This document shows positions 57,521 to 64,000 of a stretch of 64,000 nucleotides of DNA, one piece after another (the stretch's first letter is position 1; every line of letters starts with the position of its first letter). The stretch is from assembly GCA_013178295.1 (NCBI GenBank), contig JABLWW010000008.1:62001-126000 (forward strand). Reading direction: 5' to 3'. The notes beneath the pieces were generated by a model that ran no database searches, was not told the DNA's origin, and worked only from the letters and a program-made list of their open reading frames with translations. The position numbers and the translations under genes were made by a program. This DNA is from Anaerolineae bacterium. GTDB lineage: Bacteria > Chloroflexota > Anaerolineae > Anaerolineales > Anaerolineaceae.

Positions 57521-59676
57521 GGCACGAAATACACCGCCGCGCCATACAGGTTCTGACCTGGGGTGATCAGTAAACGACCATCGGGAGAGAAGGACACAAG
57601 CCGCGTTCCGCTCATGATGTGAACCGGTTTGCCGTTGTCAACATCCCATAGACGCAGCTCGCCGTCTTCAGCGGCTGAGGCGAGCAGTCTGCCGTCGGGA
57701 GAAAATGCTAAACCGGTGGGGTTATCCGAGTGACCGGACAGTATCATATAGGGCGCATTTGCTGCCACATCCCACAGTGTTACCCGATGGCGCCAGTCAC
57801 CAAGCGCCAGCCATTTGCCATCAGGCGAAAATTGGAGATTGAGTACCCATTCGTCTTGCTGGCTTGGGATTGTTATGACCGGCACTCCGCTGGCAACATC
57901 CCAGATGTTGACATCCTCATCCCAGACGCTGAGAGCCAGCAGACGCCCATCGGGCGAAAATGAAATGTCCTTCCCCCAGCCTGCCAGCGTGGTGATCTGT
58001 CTGGGTGTACTGTTAGAAACATCCCATAGATACAAGATGTTATCGCTGCCAGTGGATGCCAGCAGACGCCCATCTGACGAAAACTCAATATCTTCTACGG
58101 AAGCGGTGTGTCCTGTAAAAGAGCGCACTTTTTGAAAGGAGGTGGTGTCCCATAGATCCACCTGGTGATCCCAGGATGCGACTGCTAGAAAACGGCTATC
58201 TGGAGAGAAGTCCAGCGCTGAGACAATATTACCATACGGAGCAAGCTTTGCCAGACGTTGTACGGGAGAGAGACTCCACAGGTGAACGGCATTGTCATTG
58301 CCGAGCGCCAGCATTTTTCCATTGGGAGAGATATCCAGGGCATAAATCTGTTCCTTGGCGTCAATGACGGTCAGTTGCTGGAGGCGGGAGGCGTTTTCTG
58401 GAGAGATGACAGCAGAGGTGACGGGTGGCGGCGGCAGGGTTGGGCTGGGGGTGAAGGTGGGTGCCGGTGTGCCAGCCAGCAGGATGTCTTCTTCGGTTGT
58501 ATGCCCCCACTGCAGGAGGTAGCCGCTGGTTTCTAAAGGCACAAGCGGTTTGTTTTCTCTCCATACCTGTAAAGGTTCTCCCTGTTCGCCGCTGATCACT
58601 GCAAGGCTGGCGTCTGGTGCCCAAAGTGCCTGATCGGGGAGATAATCAAGTTCTCCCCGAATGGTGATATTATGAATATCGCTCGGATTGCAATCAGCGA
58701 TCATCACTCTTGGAGATTTCTCGTAGAAAAAGTGCAAACGGTTATTGGTGTCGAGCAAGAGGTGGGCATAAGAGGGAGATGGTTCGTCGTCATTGGATTC
58801 CTGTGATAGACGGACAGTTTCGCCTGTGTCCCAGCGGATGCGCCAGAAACCCGACTCGCCATAAGCCATCTGTGGGCTGGCAAGGAAAAATGTCAGCGGG
58901 TCACTTGAGAGGGCGTAGTCGCAGCAATTGAAAATGTGAGGGTCTATCACTGCACCGCCTGCAGCCGGCAGAATGACAATACCGATGCCTTCGTAGTAAA
59001 CTACCTGGGCTGCCAAATAGCTGCCATTTGCGGACCAGAACGCTGGTTTGTAGATGCGGTTGTTAATCCCAAACTGGTCATCACTCATGAAATTGGTAAT
59101 GAGCGATCGAACGGCGCCGCTGTTGACTTCAAGAATGTTCACCCCGTTTTGCCCAAAAGCAAGCAGCGTTCCATCAGGAGACCAGCGCGGGTTGCTGAGC
59201 CTTCTTGTCAGACGGTCGGTGTCTGTATCTCCAAGTGGTTCCCCAGCGACGACCATGCGCGCTTGGCTGCCATCTGGGCGGGAAATATACAGGCTGTTTG
59301 CGCTGATATAAGCCAAACTACCATCCACAGGTGAGACGTCAAAGCCCCCCACGCCTTCGGGTACGGATGTGATGGGGTGGGCAAAACCGCCGTTCATCTC
59401 AATGCGCCAGATTTGCCAGACACCGCTCTGGTCAGAGAGGAAAAGAAGTGGGGCGGGCAGAAGCGGAGGGGCTGGGGTAGGGCTGGCGGCGGGCGGTATA
59501 GATGGGATGTGGGTATTGGCTTCGTGAGGTTGTGGGGAAGATGTGCCAGAGGGTGGAATCTGTATGTCGGGGCGAACACCTGAGAACAGTCCACACGCAA
59601 CGGACAGGGCGACAGAAATCAGGATAACGGGTAATGATCGAAGTGGGCGTGCGATTTTGACAAGCATCTGATACAT
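57517..59676 (-). CDS. WD40-repeat/beta-propeller lipoprotein
   Basis: A 719-residue exported lipoprotein: lipobox LSVAC with Cys28, then a Pro/Ser/Thr spacer to about residue 75. Residues ~78-400 are a TolB-like propeller with repeats such as VGGFDVSPVDGSLAYIS and NPRWSPDGTLLAFG. Residues ~440-719 form about seven WD40 repeats with SPDGRLLA..D..LWDV patterns. It probably acts as a surface scaffold or binding platform. It sits on the opposite strand between two sugar-catabolism genes; I see no direct link to them. The start is ATG 59676 (ATG 59667 is an alternative). Confidence 0.85.
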   Translation of the reverse strand: MYQMLVKIARPLRSLPVILISVALSVACGLFSGVRPDIQIPPSGTSSPQPHEANTHIPSIPPAASPTPAPPLLPAPLLFLSDQSGVWQIWRIEMNGGFAHPITSVPEGVGGFDVSPVDGSLAYISANSLYISRPDGSQARMVVAGEPLGDTDTDRLTRRLSNPRWSPDGTLLAFGQNGVNILEVNSGAVRSLITNFMSDDQFGINNRIYKPAFWSANGSYLAAQVVYYEGIGIVILPAAGGAVIDPHIFNCCDYALSSDPLTFFLASPQMAYGESGFWRIRWDTGETVRLSQESNDDEPSPSYAHLLLDTNNRLHFFYEKSPRVMIADCNPSDIHNITIRGELDYLPDQALWAPDASLAVISGEQGEPLQVWRENKPLVPLETSGYLLQWGHTTEEDILLAGTPAPTFTPSPTLPPPPVTSAVISPENASRLQQLTVIDAKEQIYALDISPNGKMLALGNDNAVHLWSLSPVQRLAKLAPYGNIVSALDFSPDSRFLAVASWDHQVDLWDTTSFQKVRSFTGHTASVEDIEFSSDGRLLASTGSDNILYLWDVSNSTPRQITTLAGWGKDISFSPDGRLLALSVWDEDVNIWDVASGVPVITIPSQQDEWVLNLQFSPDGKWLALGDWRHRVTLWDVAANAPYMILSGHSDNPTGLAFSPDGRLLASAAEDGELRLWDVDNGKPVHIMSGTRLVSFSPDGRLLITPGQNLYGAAVYFVP

Positions 59677-59710
59677 TTGTCAGGCGCCTTTAGCGGGGAT
59701 TTTAACGATT

Positions 59711-60694
59711 CTACCCCAAAAGCGCCTCACGTATCAGTGCTGTGCCCTGCATGGCGTCGCCTGAGGCAAGCACCTTAGCAATTTCATCCCGCCCCATCTT
59801 GTCCAGCAGCCCGTGCAGTGCCTGTATCCAGCGGATGCTTTCGGTGGCGGCGCGCACGCCGTTCTCGCGGTAGGGGAAGATATCCAGGGCGTACCATCCC
59901 TGATACCCCACACGATCAAGCCAGTAGAGAAGCTCGAGCGTTTCGATGATGTGGATGGAGCCGACGGTCATGTCATCATCCCAAAGCCGCCAGTTGTCGT
60001 TGAAGTGCATGTAGAAGAGTTTGTTGCCAAAGTAACTCAGCAGCGCAGCTGATTCGGCGGTGTTCTCGTATGCCATCAGAGCGTGCCCGACATCGATCAT
60101 TGCTCCCACATTGGGTTTATTGACCTTTTGGACGAGCAGCAGGGTCTTTCCAACGGTGGCGATGAAACAATGTGTGCGTGGCTCTTTGGGTTTGTATTCC
60201 AGAACAATTTTGACATCGGGCTGATGTTCGGCGCATTCAATCACGCCCTCGACGATCCGTTCCCATCCGGCGATATAGTCTGCCTGGAAGGGATAGTCAT
60301 AACCATCCTGCCCGAACCATAGATCGATGACTTCACAGTCAAGCTGTTTTGCCCAGTCCATTGATTTTTTGACTTCCTGAATGGCGTCGCGCCGGATAGC
60401 AGGGTCATTGGAAGCGAATGACCCTTTGCCCCATTTAGCAGATGCCCAGATATCGGGCGTAACACAGGTAACGATCAGCCCGGCATCTTTGACCCAGCGG
60501 CGGATTTGTTCGACATTTTGATCGTTGACATGCCATAACCCAACCAGTTCTACACCGCTTAGCCCTGGCACGCTGGTAGCCAGACGAATAAGCTCCTCGG
60601 TGGGGTAACGCTCTCCATACCCCGAAAGGACATAGCGGTCGGCGCCGGAATTAAAGGTGTTGATGTTAGCGGAAAAACGCGGCTTGGTGCTCAT
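59711..60694 (-). CDS. Xylose-isomerase-like TIM-barrel protein (second)
   Basis: A 327-residue sugar isomerase/epimerase-type protein, different from the one at 55.7 kb. Likely metal ligands are Glu in IVLEYKPKEPRTH, Asp in AMIDVGHALM, His in FYMHFNDN and Asp in WYALDIFPY, the arrangement seen in aldose-ketose isomerases of the L-rhamnose-isomerase-like and apiose-isomerase-like groups. AGGAGG lies about eight bases before the ATG at 60694. It follows the second GntR regulator by 25 bases, in the same direction. A candidate for converting an aldose into its ketose before phosphorylation. Confidence 0.88.
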   Translation of the reverse strand: MSTKPRFSANINTFNSGADRYVLSGYGERYPTEELIRLATSVPGLSGVELVGLWHVNDQNVEQIRRWVKDAGLIVTCVTPDIWASAKWGKGSFASNDPAIRRDAIQEVKKSMDWAKQLDCEVIDLWFGQDGYDYPFQADYIAGWERIVEGVIECAEHQPDVKIVLEYKPKEPRTHCFIATVGKTLLLVQKVNKPNVGAMIDVGHALMAYENTAESAALLSYFGNKLFYMHFNDNWRLWDDDMTVGSIHIIETLELLYWLDRVGYQGWYALDIFPYRENGVRAATESIRWIQALHGLLDKMGRDEIAKVLASGDAMQGTALIREALLG

Positions 60695-60719
60695 CTGTTT
60701 GCCTCCTGTTGTTTAAGGT

Positions 60720-61484
60720 TTACTGTGGTTCGCAAATTTTTAATTTCAAACGCATATCATAGCGGTCGCCACGCCAGAGCGAGTCAAGGTATTCCACAGG
60801 GCAGTCGTTGCGGTCATAGGTAAGCCGTGTGATCTCAAAGACGGGGGTGCCTTCATGAATATCGAGAAGAACAGCTTCCTCTCTGGTGGATGCGCGTGTG
60901 CGTATGGTTTGGTCGGCAAATTCCAGTTGGATGCCGTAATCGTTTCTGATGAGTGAAAAGAGGGAAGAGGTCAAGTCTTTTTGAGATAAGTTTGGTGTCA
61001 GTTGGCAGGGGATGTAAGACCATTGCAGACTGATGGGTTCGTCGTTGGCAAGGCGCAGGCGATAGATGTGCCAGACAGTTTCTTCAGGCGGTAAAGCCAG
61101 CAGGTGCTGGATGTGGGGCGGAGGGACAATCCTGTCCAGGCTGAGGAGGCGCGCGCTGGGCGTCCAGCCGCGGCGCTTGAGGTCTTCTGATGTGGAACAT
61201 AGAGCGGTGGGGTCAAGCTCAAGCCGGCGCCTGCGCAGGAAAGTACCGCGTCCTTTTTCGCGATAGATAAGCCCCTCGCGCTCTAGAACTTCCAGTGCAT
61301 GCCGTATGGTGCCGCGGTTTACCTGAAACAGATCGCAAAGCTCATTTTCTGATGGCAGCGAAACTTCTTCCCGCCCGGAAAAATCCTGTTCCTGGATTGC
61401 GCCGCGCAGAATTTGAAAAATCTGATAATAAAAGGGAATAGGAAGATTTCTATCAATTTTACTGGAAGGCAGTCTCAGGTCCAT
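60720..61484 (-). CDS. GntR-family regulator, HutC subfamily (divergent from the RuBisCO-like gene)
   Basis: A 254-residue regulator with a winged helix at residues ~12-85 (LPIPFYYQIFQILRGAIQEQDFSGREEVSLPSENELCDLFQVNRGTIRHALEVLEREGLIYREKGRGTFLRR) and a UTRA effector domain. It differs substantially from the operon-internal regulator. I set the start at ATG 61484; there is no strong ribosome binding site, and a longer frame runs back over the operator. Promoter TTGACA/TATACT and operator lie upstream, and the same operator motif lies in the RLP promoter, so it very likely represses itself and the RLP gene. Confidence 0.9.
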   Translation of the reverse strand: MDLRLPSSKIDRNLPIPFYYQIFQILRGAIQEQDFSGREEVSLPSENELCDLFQVNRGTIRHALEVLEREGLIYREKGRGTFLRRRRLELDPTALCSTSEDLKRRGWTPSARLLSLDRIVPPPHIQHLLALPPEETVWHIYRLRLANDEPISLQWSYIPCQLTPNLSQKDLTSSLFSLIRNDYGIQLEFADQTIRTRASTREEAVLLDIHEGTPVFEITRLTYDRNDCPVEYLDSLWRGDRYDMRLKLKICEPQ

Positions 61485-61509
61485 AGGATTTTGACGATCT
61501 TGTTCTCTT

Positions 61510-61519
61510 GTATAAACAT
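61510..61519. promoter_or_regulatory. HutC-type operator in the GntR leader
   Basis: TGTATAAACA matches the HutC-subfamily half-palindrome pattern GT-N-TA-N-AC. It lies 12-21 bases downstream of the predicted start of the GntR gene. Confidence 0.65.
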
Positions 61520-61537
61520 GTTGGCAATGCAAAAACA

Positions 61538-61566
61538 GTATAGCAAATTTGGGATGGTTTGTCAAA
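61538..61566 (-). promoter_or_regulatory. Promoter of the second GntR gene
   Basis: Minus strand TTGACA (61561-61566), 17-base spacer, TATACT (61538-61543). Start near 61531. Confidence 0.8.
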
Positions 61567-61687
61567 TTGAGGAATAGGCATCAATTCTACCTGTATTTGG
61601 GTGTATAAGCGGATTGAAGACACCATATATGGGTTTTATTTTGCTTGGAAGTGTCTTTTTCCCATAATAATGCTTACCTTGTCTCGA

Positions 61688-61716
61688 TTGACAGATTTAC
61701 AGACGCGTGTTATAGT
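61688..61716 (+). promoter_or_regulatory. Promoter of the RuBisCO-like gene
   Basis: TTGACA (61688-61693), 17-base spacer, TATAGT (61711-61716). Start near 61723, inside the operator (next entry). The leader of about 95 bases shows no other structure I can name. Confidence 0.85.
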
Positions 61717-61719
61717 ATT

Positions 61720-61741
61720 CTTGTATATACAGCTATACAAG
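61720..61741. promoter_or_regulatory. Operator of the RuBisCO-like gene
   Basis: Perfect inverted repeat CTTGTATA (61720-61727), six bases, TATACAAG (61734-61741). It contains TGTATATACA (61722-61731), the HutC-type motif also found in the divergent regulator's leader. It covers the predicted transcription start. Confidence 0.8.
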
Positions 61742-61816
61742 ATTGTATTTTGTTGATTGTGACCCCGGCGCAGCGCAAAAATCTATTTTATAGCCATAAA
61801 AAGGAGAGATGTCATT

Positions 61817-63166
61817 ATGAAACGTATTTTCGACCCGGATATGTTTGACTTCCAATGGGAAAGTATCAATCACGACCGTTATATTGTGGCAACCTACTTT
61901 ATCGAGGACACGCTGGAAGATCAGGATTGGATCGAGCATTTGGGACAAGTGCAGCGGATGGCATTGGAAGGATCAACTTCCAGCTGGATGCGTGTGCGCG
62001 AGGACTCCGGGGCGGTGCGCGAGAAGCTTACCAGCAAAGTGTTGGGGTACTTTGAAGTGCCTACCGAAAAACCGCATACCAAGACGGCAGTTGTTCAAAT
62101 CGGTTTTCCCATTGATGCTTGGGATATTAATCTCAATATTCCAATGATGCTTTTAACCATTGCCGGTAACTGCTTTGCCTTTCCTACCAAAATTCGCCTT
62201 TTGGATGTCTTCTTCCCCAAAGAGCTGGTTGCCCGTTTTCAGGGACCCAAGTATGGCATTCAAGGCATACGGGAGAAGCTCAATGTCCATGGGCGTCCGC
62301 TGGTGTTGCATATCATTAAGCCCAAGATGGGAATGACTCCCGAAGAGACGGCAAATCAGGTTTACCAGACAGCTTTGGGTGGTGCCGACATTTGTAAGGA
62401 TGACGAGATGCTTAGCGACCTCTCTAATTCCCCCTGGGAGAAACGATTGGAAGCTGTGCTTAAAGCAATCGAAAAAGCGGAGCGTGAAACGGGACAAAAG
62501 ATGCTTTACATGCTCTCCATAACAGATGAAGTGAATCGTATCAACGAAAAGGCACGCAAGGCAGTTGCTATGGGCGCCACAGGATTGCTGCTGGCGTATT
62601 CTGCGGGACCTTCTGCGCTGCGCCTGTTGACAGAGGATCCAGAGGTAAAAGCGCCAGTGTTGTTGCATGTTTCTCACATGGTCAGTCAGATACCCATGAT
62701 CAGTTTTCCAGTGTTTTCTAAGCTGTGCCGTTTGTGCGGGGCAGATATGATGCTGTCGCCTTGCATCTGGACAAGCATTCCAATGGTTTCTCCTGAGGAG
62801 GCAGCGCGCAATTATCAGGTCATGGTGGCGCCAATGTATCATATCAAGCCTACATTCCCAATGCCTTGTGCAGGCATGTATCCAGGTCTGATACCTGCGC
62901 TGATGGAAGAGTTTGGTATTGATCAGGTAATTCCGGCTGGCGGTGGTATGCTGGGGCATAAGATGGGCTATACGGCTGGTGCAAAAGCCTGGCGTCAGGC
63001 AATTGATGCCACCCTTAACGATGTTCCCCTGGTGGAAGCTGCCAAGGATAAACCAGAGCTGAAGGCAGCTATTGAGCAATGGGGAATACGAAAACGCCCG
63101 CAGACCGCCTGGGGGTACATGGGGAAGAATTTCAATCCCTGCTTTGCAGACAAGAATCTGGAATAG
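61817..63166 (+). CDS. RuBisCO-like protein (form IV, non-carboxylating)
   Basis: A 449-residue protein with the RuBisCO large-subunit fold. Mapped on spinach numbering: E51 = Glu60, N118 = Asn123, K168 and K170 = Lys175 and Lys177 (IIKPKMG), and carbamylated K194 with D196, E197 = Lys201, Asp203, Glu204 (GGADICKDDE), so magnesium chemistry is retained. The phosphate loop AGGGMLGH (= Gly403/404) is kept. Loop 6 Lys334, His327, His294 and Arg295 are not conserved (CIWTS, L313, S286, H287), and the Ser379-Gly-Gly region reads C-A-G. It therefore should enolise a phosphorylated substrate but not fix CO2. Known RLPs in sugar-acid routes act on 3-oxoisoapionate 4-phosphate; others serve methionine salvage. 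AAAGGAG precedes the ATG. Confidence 0.93.
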   Translation: MKRIFDPDMFDFQWESINHDRYIVATYFIEDTLEDQDWIEHLGQVQRMALEGSTSSWMRVREDSGAVREKLTSKVLGYFEVPTEKPHTKTAVVQIGFPIDAWDINLNIPMMLLTIAGNCFAFPTKIRLLDVFFPKELVARFQGPKYGIQGIREKLNVHGRPLVLHIIKPKMGMTPEETANQVYQTALGGADICKDDEMLSDLSNSPWEKRLEAVLKAIEKAERETGQKMLYMLSITDEVNRINEKARKAVAMGATGLLLAYSAGPSALRLLTEDPEVKAPVLLHVSHMVSQIPMISFPVFSKLCRLCGADMMLSPCIWTSIPMVSPEEAARNYQVMVAPMYHIKPTFPMPCAGMYPGLIPALMEEFGIDQVIPAGGGMLGHKMGYTAGAKAWRQAIDATLNDVPLVEAAKDKPELKAAIEQWGIRKRPQTAWGYMGKNFNPCFADKNLE

Positions 63167-63187
63167 GGCATTTGTTTGAAGATAACG

Positions 63188-63214
63188 CACGGCTGCAAGA
63201 TTGCAGCCGTGTTT
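63188..63214 (+). terminator. Hairpin after the RuBisCO-like gene
   Basis: A 10-bp perfect stem CACGGCTGCA / TGCAGCCGTG with loop AGAT, followed by TTT only. Probably a partial terminator, as the E1 alpha gene begins 34 bases later in the same direction. Confidence 0.7.
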
Positions 63215-63247
63215 GAATGTCGGGTCGGTTATGAATTGCAACAGAAG

Positions 63248-64000
63248 ATGAGGCAGAGAACATCTGAAATGGATAAGGATATGACGTCTGGTTCTAACAC
63301 TTTGGGCGCAGACCGGTTGCTGGCGATGTACCAAATGATGAGATTGATTCGGCGGTTTGAAGAGACGGCGAACGAGTTGTATATGCAGGGGCGTATTCCC
63401 TCAACATTGCACCTGTACATTGGACAGGAAGCGGTGGCGGCGGGGGTGAGTGCTGTTTTGCGCAAGGAGGATTACGTGGTGAGCACGCACCGTCCGCATG
63501 GTCATGCATTGGCGAAAGGGGTTACCGCACGGGCAATTATGGCAGAACTGTTTGGGAAAGCGACAGGTGCGTGTAAGGGAAAGGGCGGATCAATGCACGT
63601 TGGCGATATGCGTATGGGGATGTTGCCAGCCATTGCGATTGTGGGCGGCAATGTGCCAATCGCTGCCGGTTTGGCTTTGGCAGCAAAGATGCAGCGCAAA
63701 GATGTTGTGGCGGTATGTTATTTTGGTGACGGGGCGGCAAATGAAGGTGCCTGGCATGAGGCATTGAACTGTGCCGCGATTTGGGATTTGCCAGTGGTCT
63801 TTGTGTGCGAAAACAATCTCTACGCAGCATCCACCCCTTTCAAACAGGCGTATAAGGTCGAGAATATTGCCCGGCGGGCTGATGCGTATGGGATGCCGGG
63901 GGTCGTGGTGGACGGAAATGACGTGCTGGCGGTGTACACTGCGGCGCACGAAGCTGTGCAGCGGGCGCGTCGAGGTGAGGGGCCAACCCTGATGGAGTGC
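63248..64000 (+). CDS. 2-oxoacid (pyruvate/acetoin) dehydrogenase E1 component, alpha subunit, 3' end cut off
   Basis: The visible 251 codons start the thiamine-dependent E1 alpha subunit: LLAMYQMMRLIRRFEETANELYMQGRIPSTLHLYIGQEA (N-terminal helices and the conserved GQEA), HRPHGHALAKG (catalytic-loop His), GACKGKGGSMHVGD, and the TPP motif YFGDGAANEGAWHEALNCAAIWDLPVVFVCENN. It is most like E1 alpha of pyruvate or acetoin dehydrogenases. The beta subunit, E2 and E3 genes would lie beyond the window. The start may be ATG 63248, 63269 or 63281; the last has AAGGA four bases upstream. Its place behind the RLP suggests that an oxo acid made by this pathway is its substrate. Confidence 0.9.
   Translation, partial: MRQRTSEMDKDMTSGSNTLGADRLLAMYQMMRLIRRFEETANELYMQGRIPSTLHLYIGQEAVAAGVSAVLRKEDYVVSTHRPHGHALAKGVTARAIMAELFGKATGACKGKGGSMHVGDMRMGMLPAIAIVGGNVPIAAGLALAAKMQRKDVVAVCYFGDGAANEGAWHEALNCAAIWDLPVVFVCENNLYAASTPFKQAYKVENIARRADAYGMPGVVVDGNDVLAVYTAAHEAVQRARRGEGPTLMEC

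Noticed and set aside
61817-63166. A CO2-fixing RuBisCO
   Set aside because: Loop-6 lysine, His327, His294 and Arg295 equivalents are missing, and no phosphoribulokinase is nearby.
62153-63334. Long minus-strand open frame (393 codons) antisense to the RuBisCO-like gene
   Set aside because: No recognisable domain, His/Cys/Arg-rich composition and full overlap with a well-supported gene. I treat it as a codon-bias shadow.

Overview
The window looks like chromosomal DNA of an anaerobic, carbohydrate-degrading member of the Chloroflexota, probably class Anaerolineae. This is inferred from protein style and gene neighbourhoods (YgiT-type zinc-finger protein beside lepB, long NfeD/ClpP-like protease, CoaE with an extra domain, many large GT-C-type membrane proteins) and from moderate GC content. 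It is not proven by a marker gene. I see no phage, insertion sequence, plasmid or CRISPR array. Both tRNA genes and many operons have clear TTGACA-N17-TATAAT type promoters.

Layout. 1-1.5 kb: 3' part of groEL. 1.5-7.8 kb (minus strand): a housekeeping run read coaE(+acetyltransferase-like domain) -> cdaA -> cdaR(ybbR) -> der -> lepB -> zinc-finger protein, ending with a CoA-binding protein; the cdaA-cdaR pair makes and probably controls cyclic di-AMP. 7.8-13.3 kb: tRNA-Phe, an aminotransferase, a LysE-type exporter, an NfeD/ClpP-like membrane protease and a stand-alone dnaK. 13.4-23.3 kb: an alpha-glucoside/sucrose operon: LacI regulator, substrate-binding lipoprotein, two permeases (no ATPase gene), a GH13 trehalose-synthase/amylase-like enzyme, a GH1 beta-glucosidase and an amylosucrase-like GH13, with stop/start overlaps from the first permease to the last gene.

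23.3-39.5 kb: mostly envelope functions, with five large polytopic proteins that look like lipid-linked-sugar glycosyltransferases (GT-C fold) or relatives. Between them lie a methyltransferase, a nitroreductase, a SagB-type oxidoreductase, a CYTH protein and a YdcZ-type transporter. 39.5-49.3 kb: nicotinate phosphoribosyltransferase-like gene, then the heat-shock operon hrcA-grpE-dnaK-dnaJ-prmA (minus strand) with a promoter and a perfect CIRCE element, then a tail-anchored-style hypothetical protein, a single-domain response regulator that appears to start on ATC, a zinc-ribbon protein and tRNA-Lys.

49.4-64 kb is the most interesting part. It appears to encode a regulated catabolic route for an unidentified sugar or sugar acid: Gfo/Idh/MocA dehydrogenase, PfkB kinase, GntR/HutC regulator, split transketolase (two genes), homoserine-dehydrogenase-like/SAF oxidoreductase, two xylose-isomerase-like TIM barrels, a HAD phosphatase, a second GntR/HutC regulator, a RuBisCO-like protein (RLP) and the start of a 2-oxoacid dehydrogenase E1 alpha gene. 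The RLP keeps the carbamylated-lysine/magnesium site and the phosphate loop but lacks the residues needed for CO2 fixation. The closest known logic is the apiose/apionate catabolic pathways, which use RLPs and a split transketolase, but the enzyme set differs, so this may be a new variant. The divergent regulator/RLP promoters share a HutC-type operator motif, which ties the regulator to the RLP.
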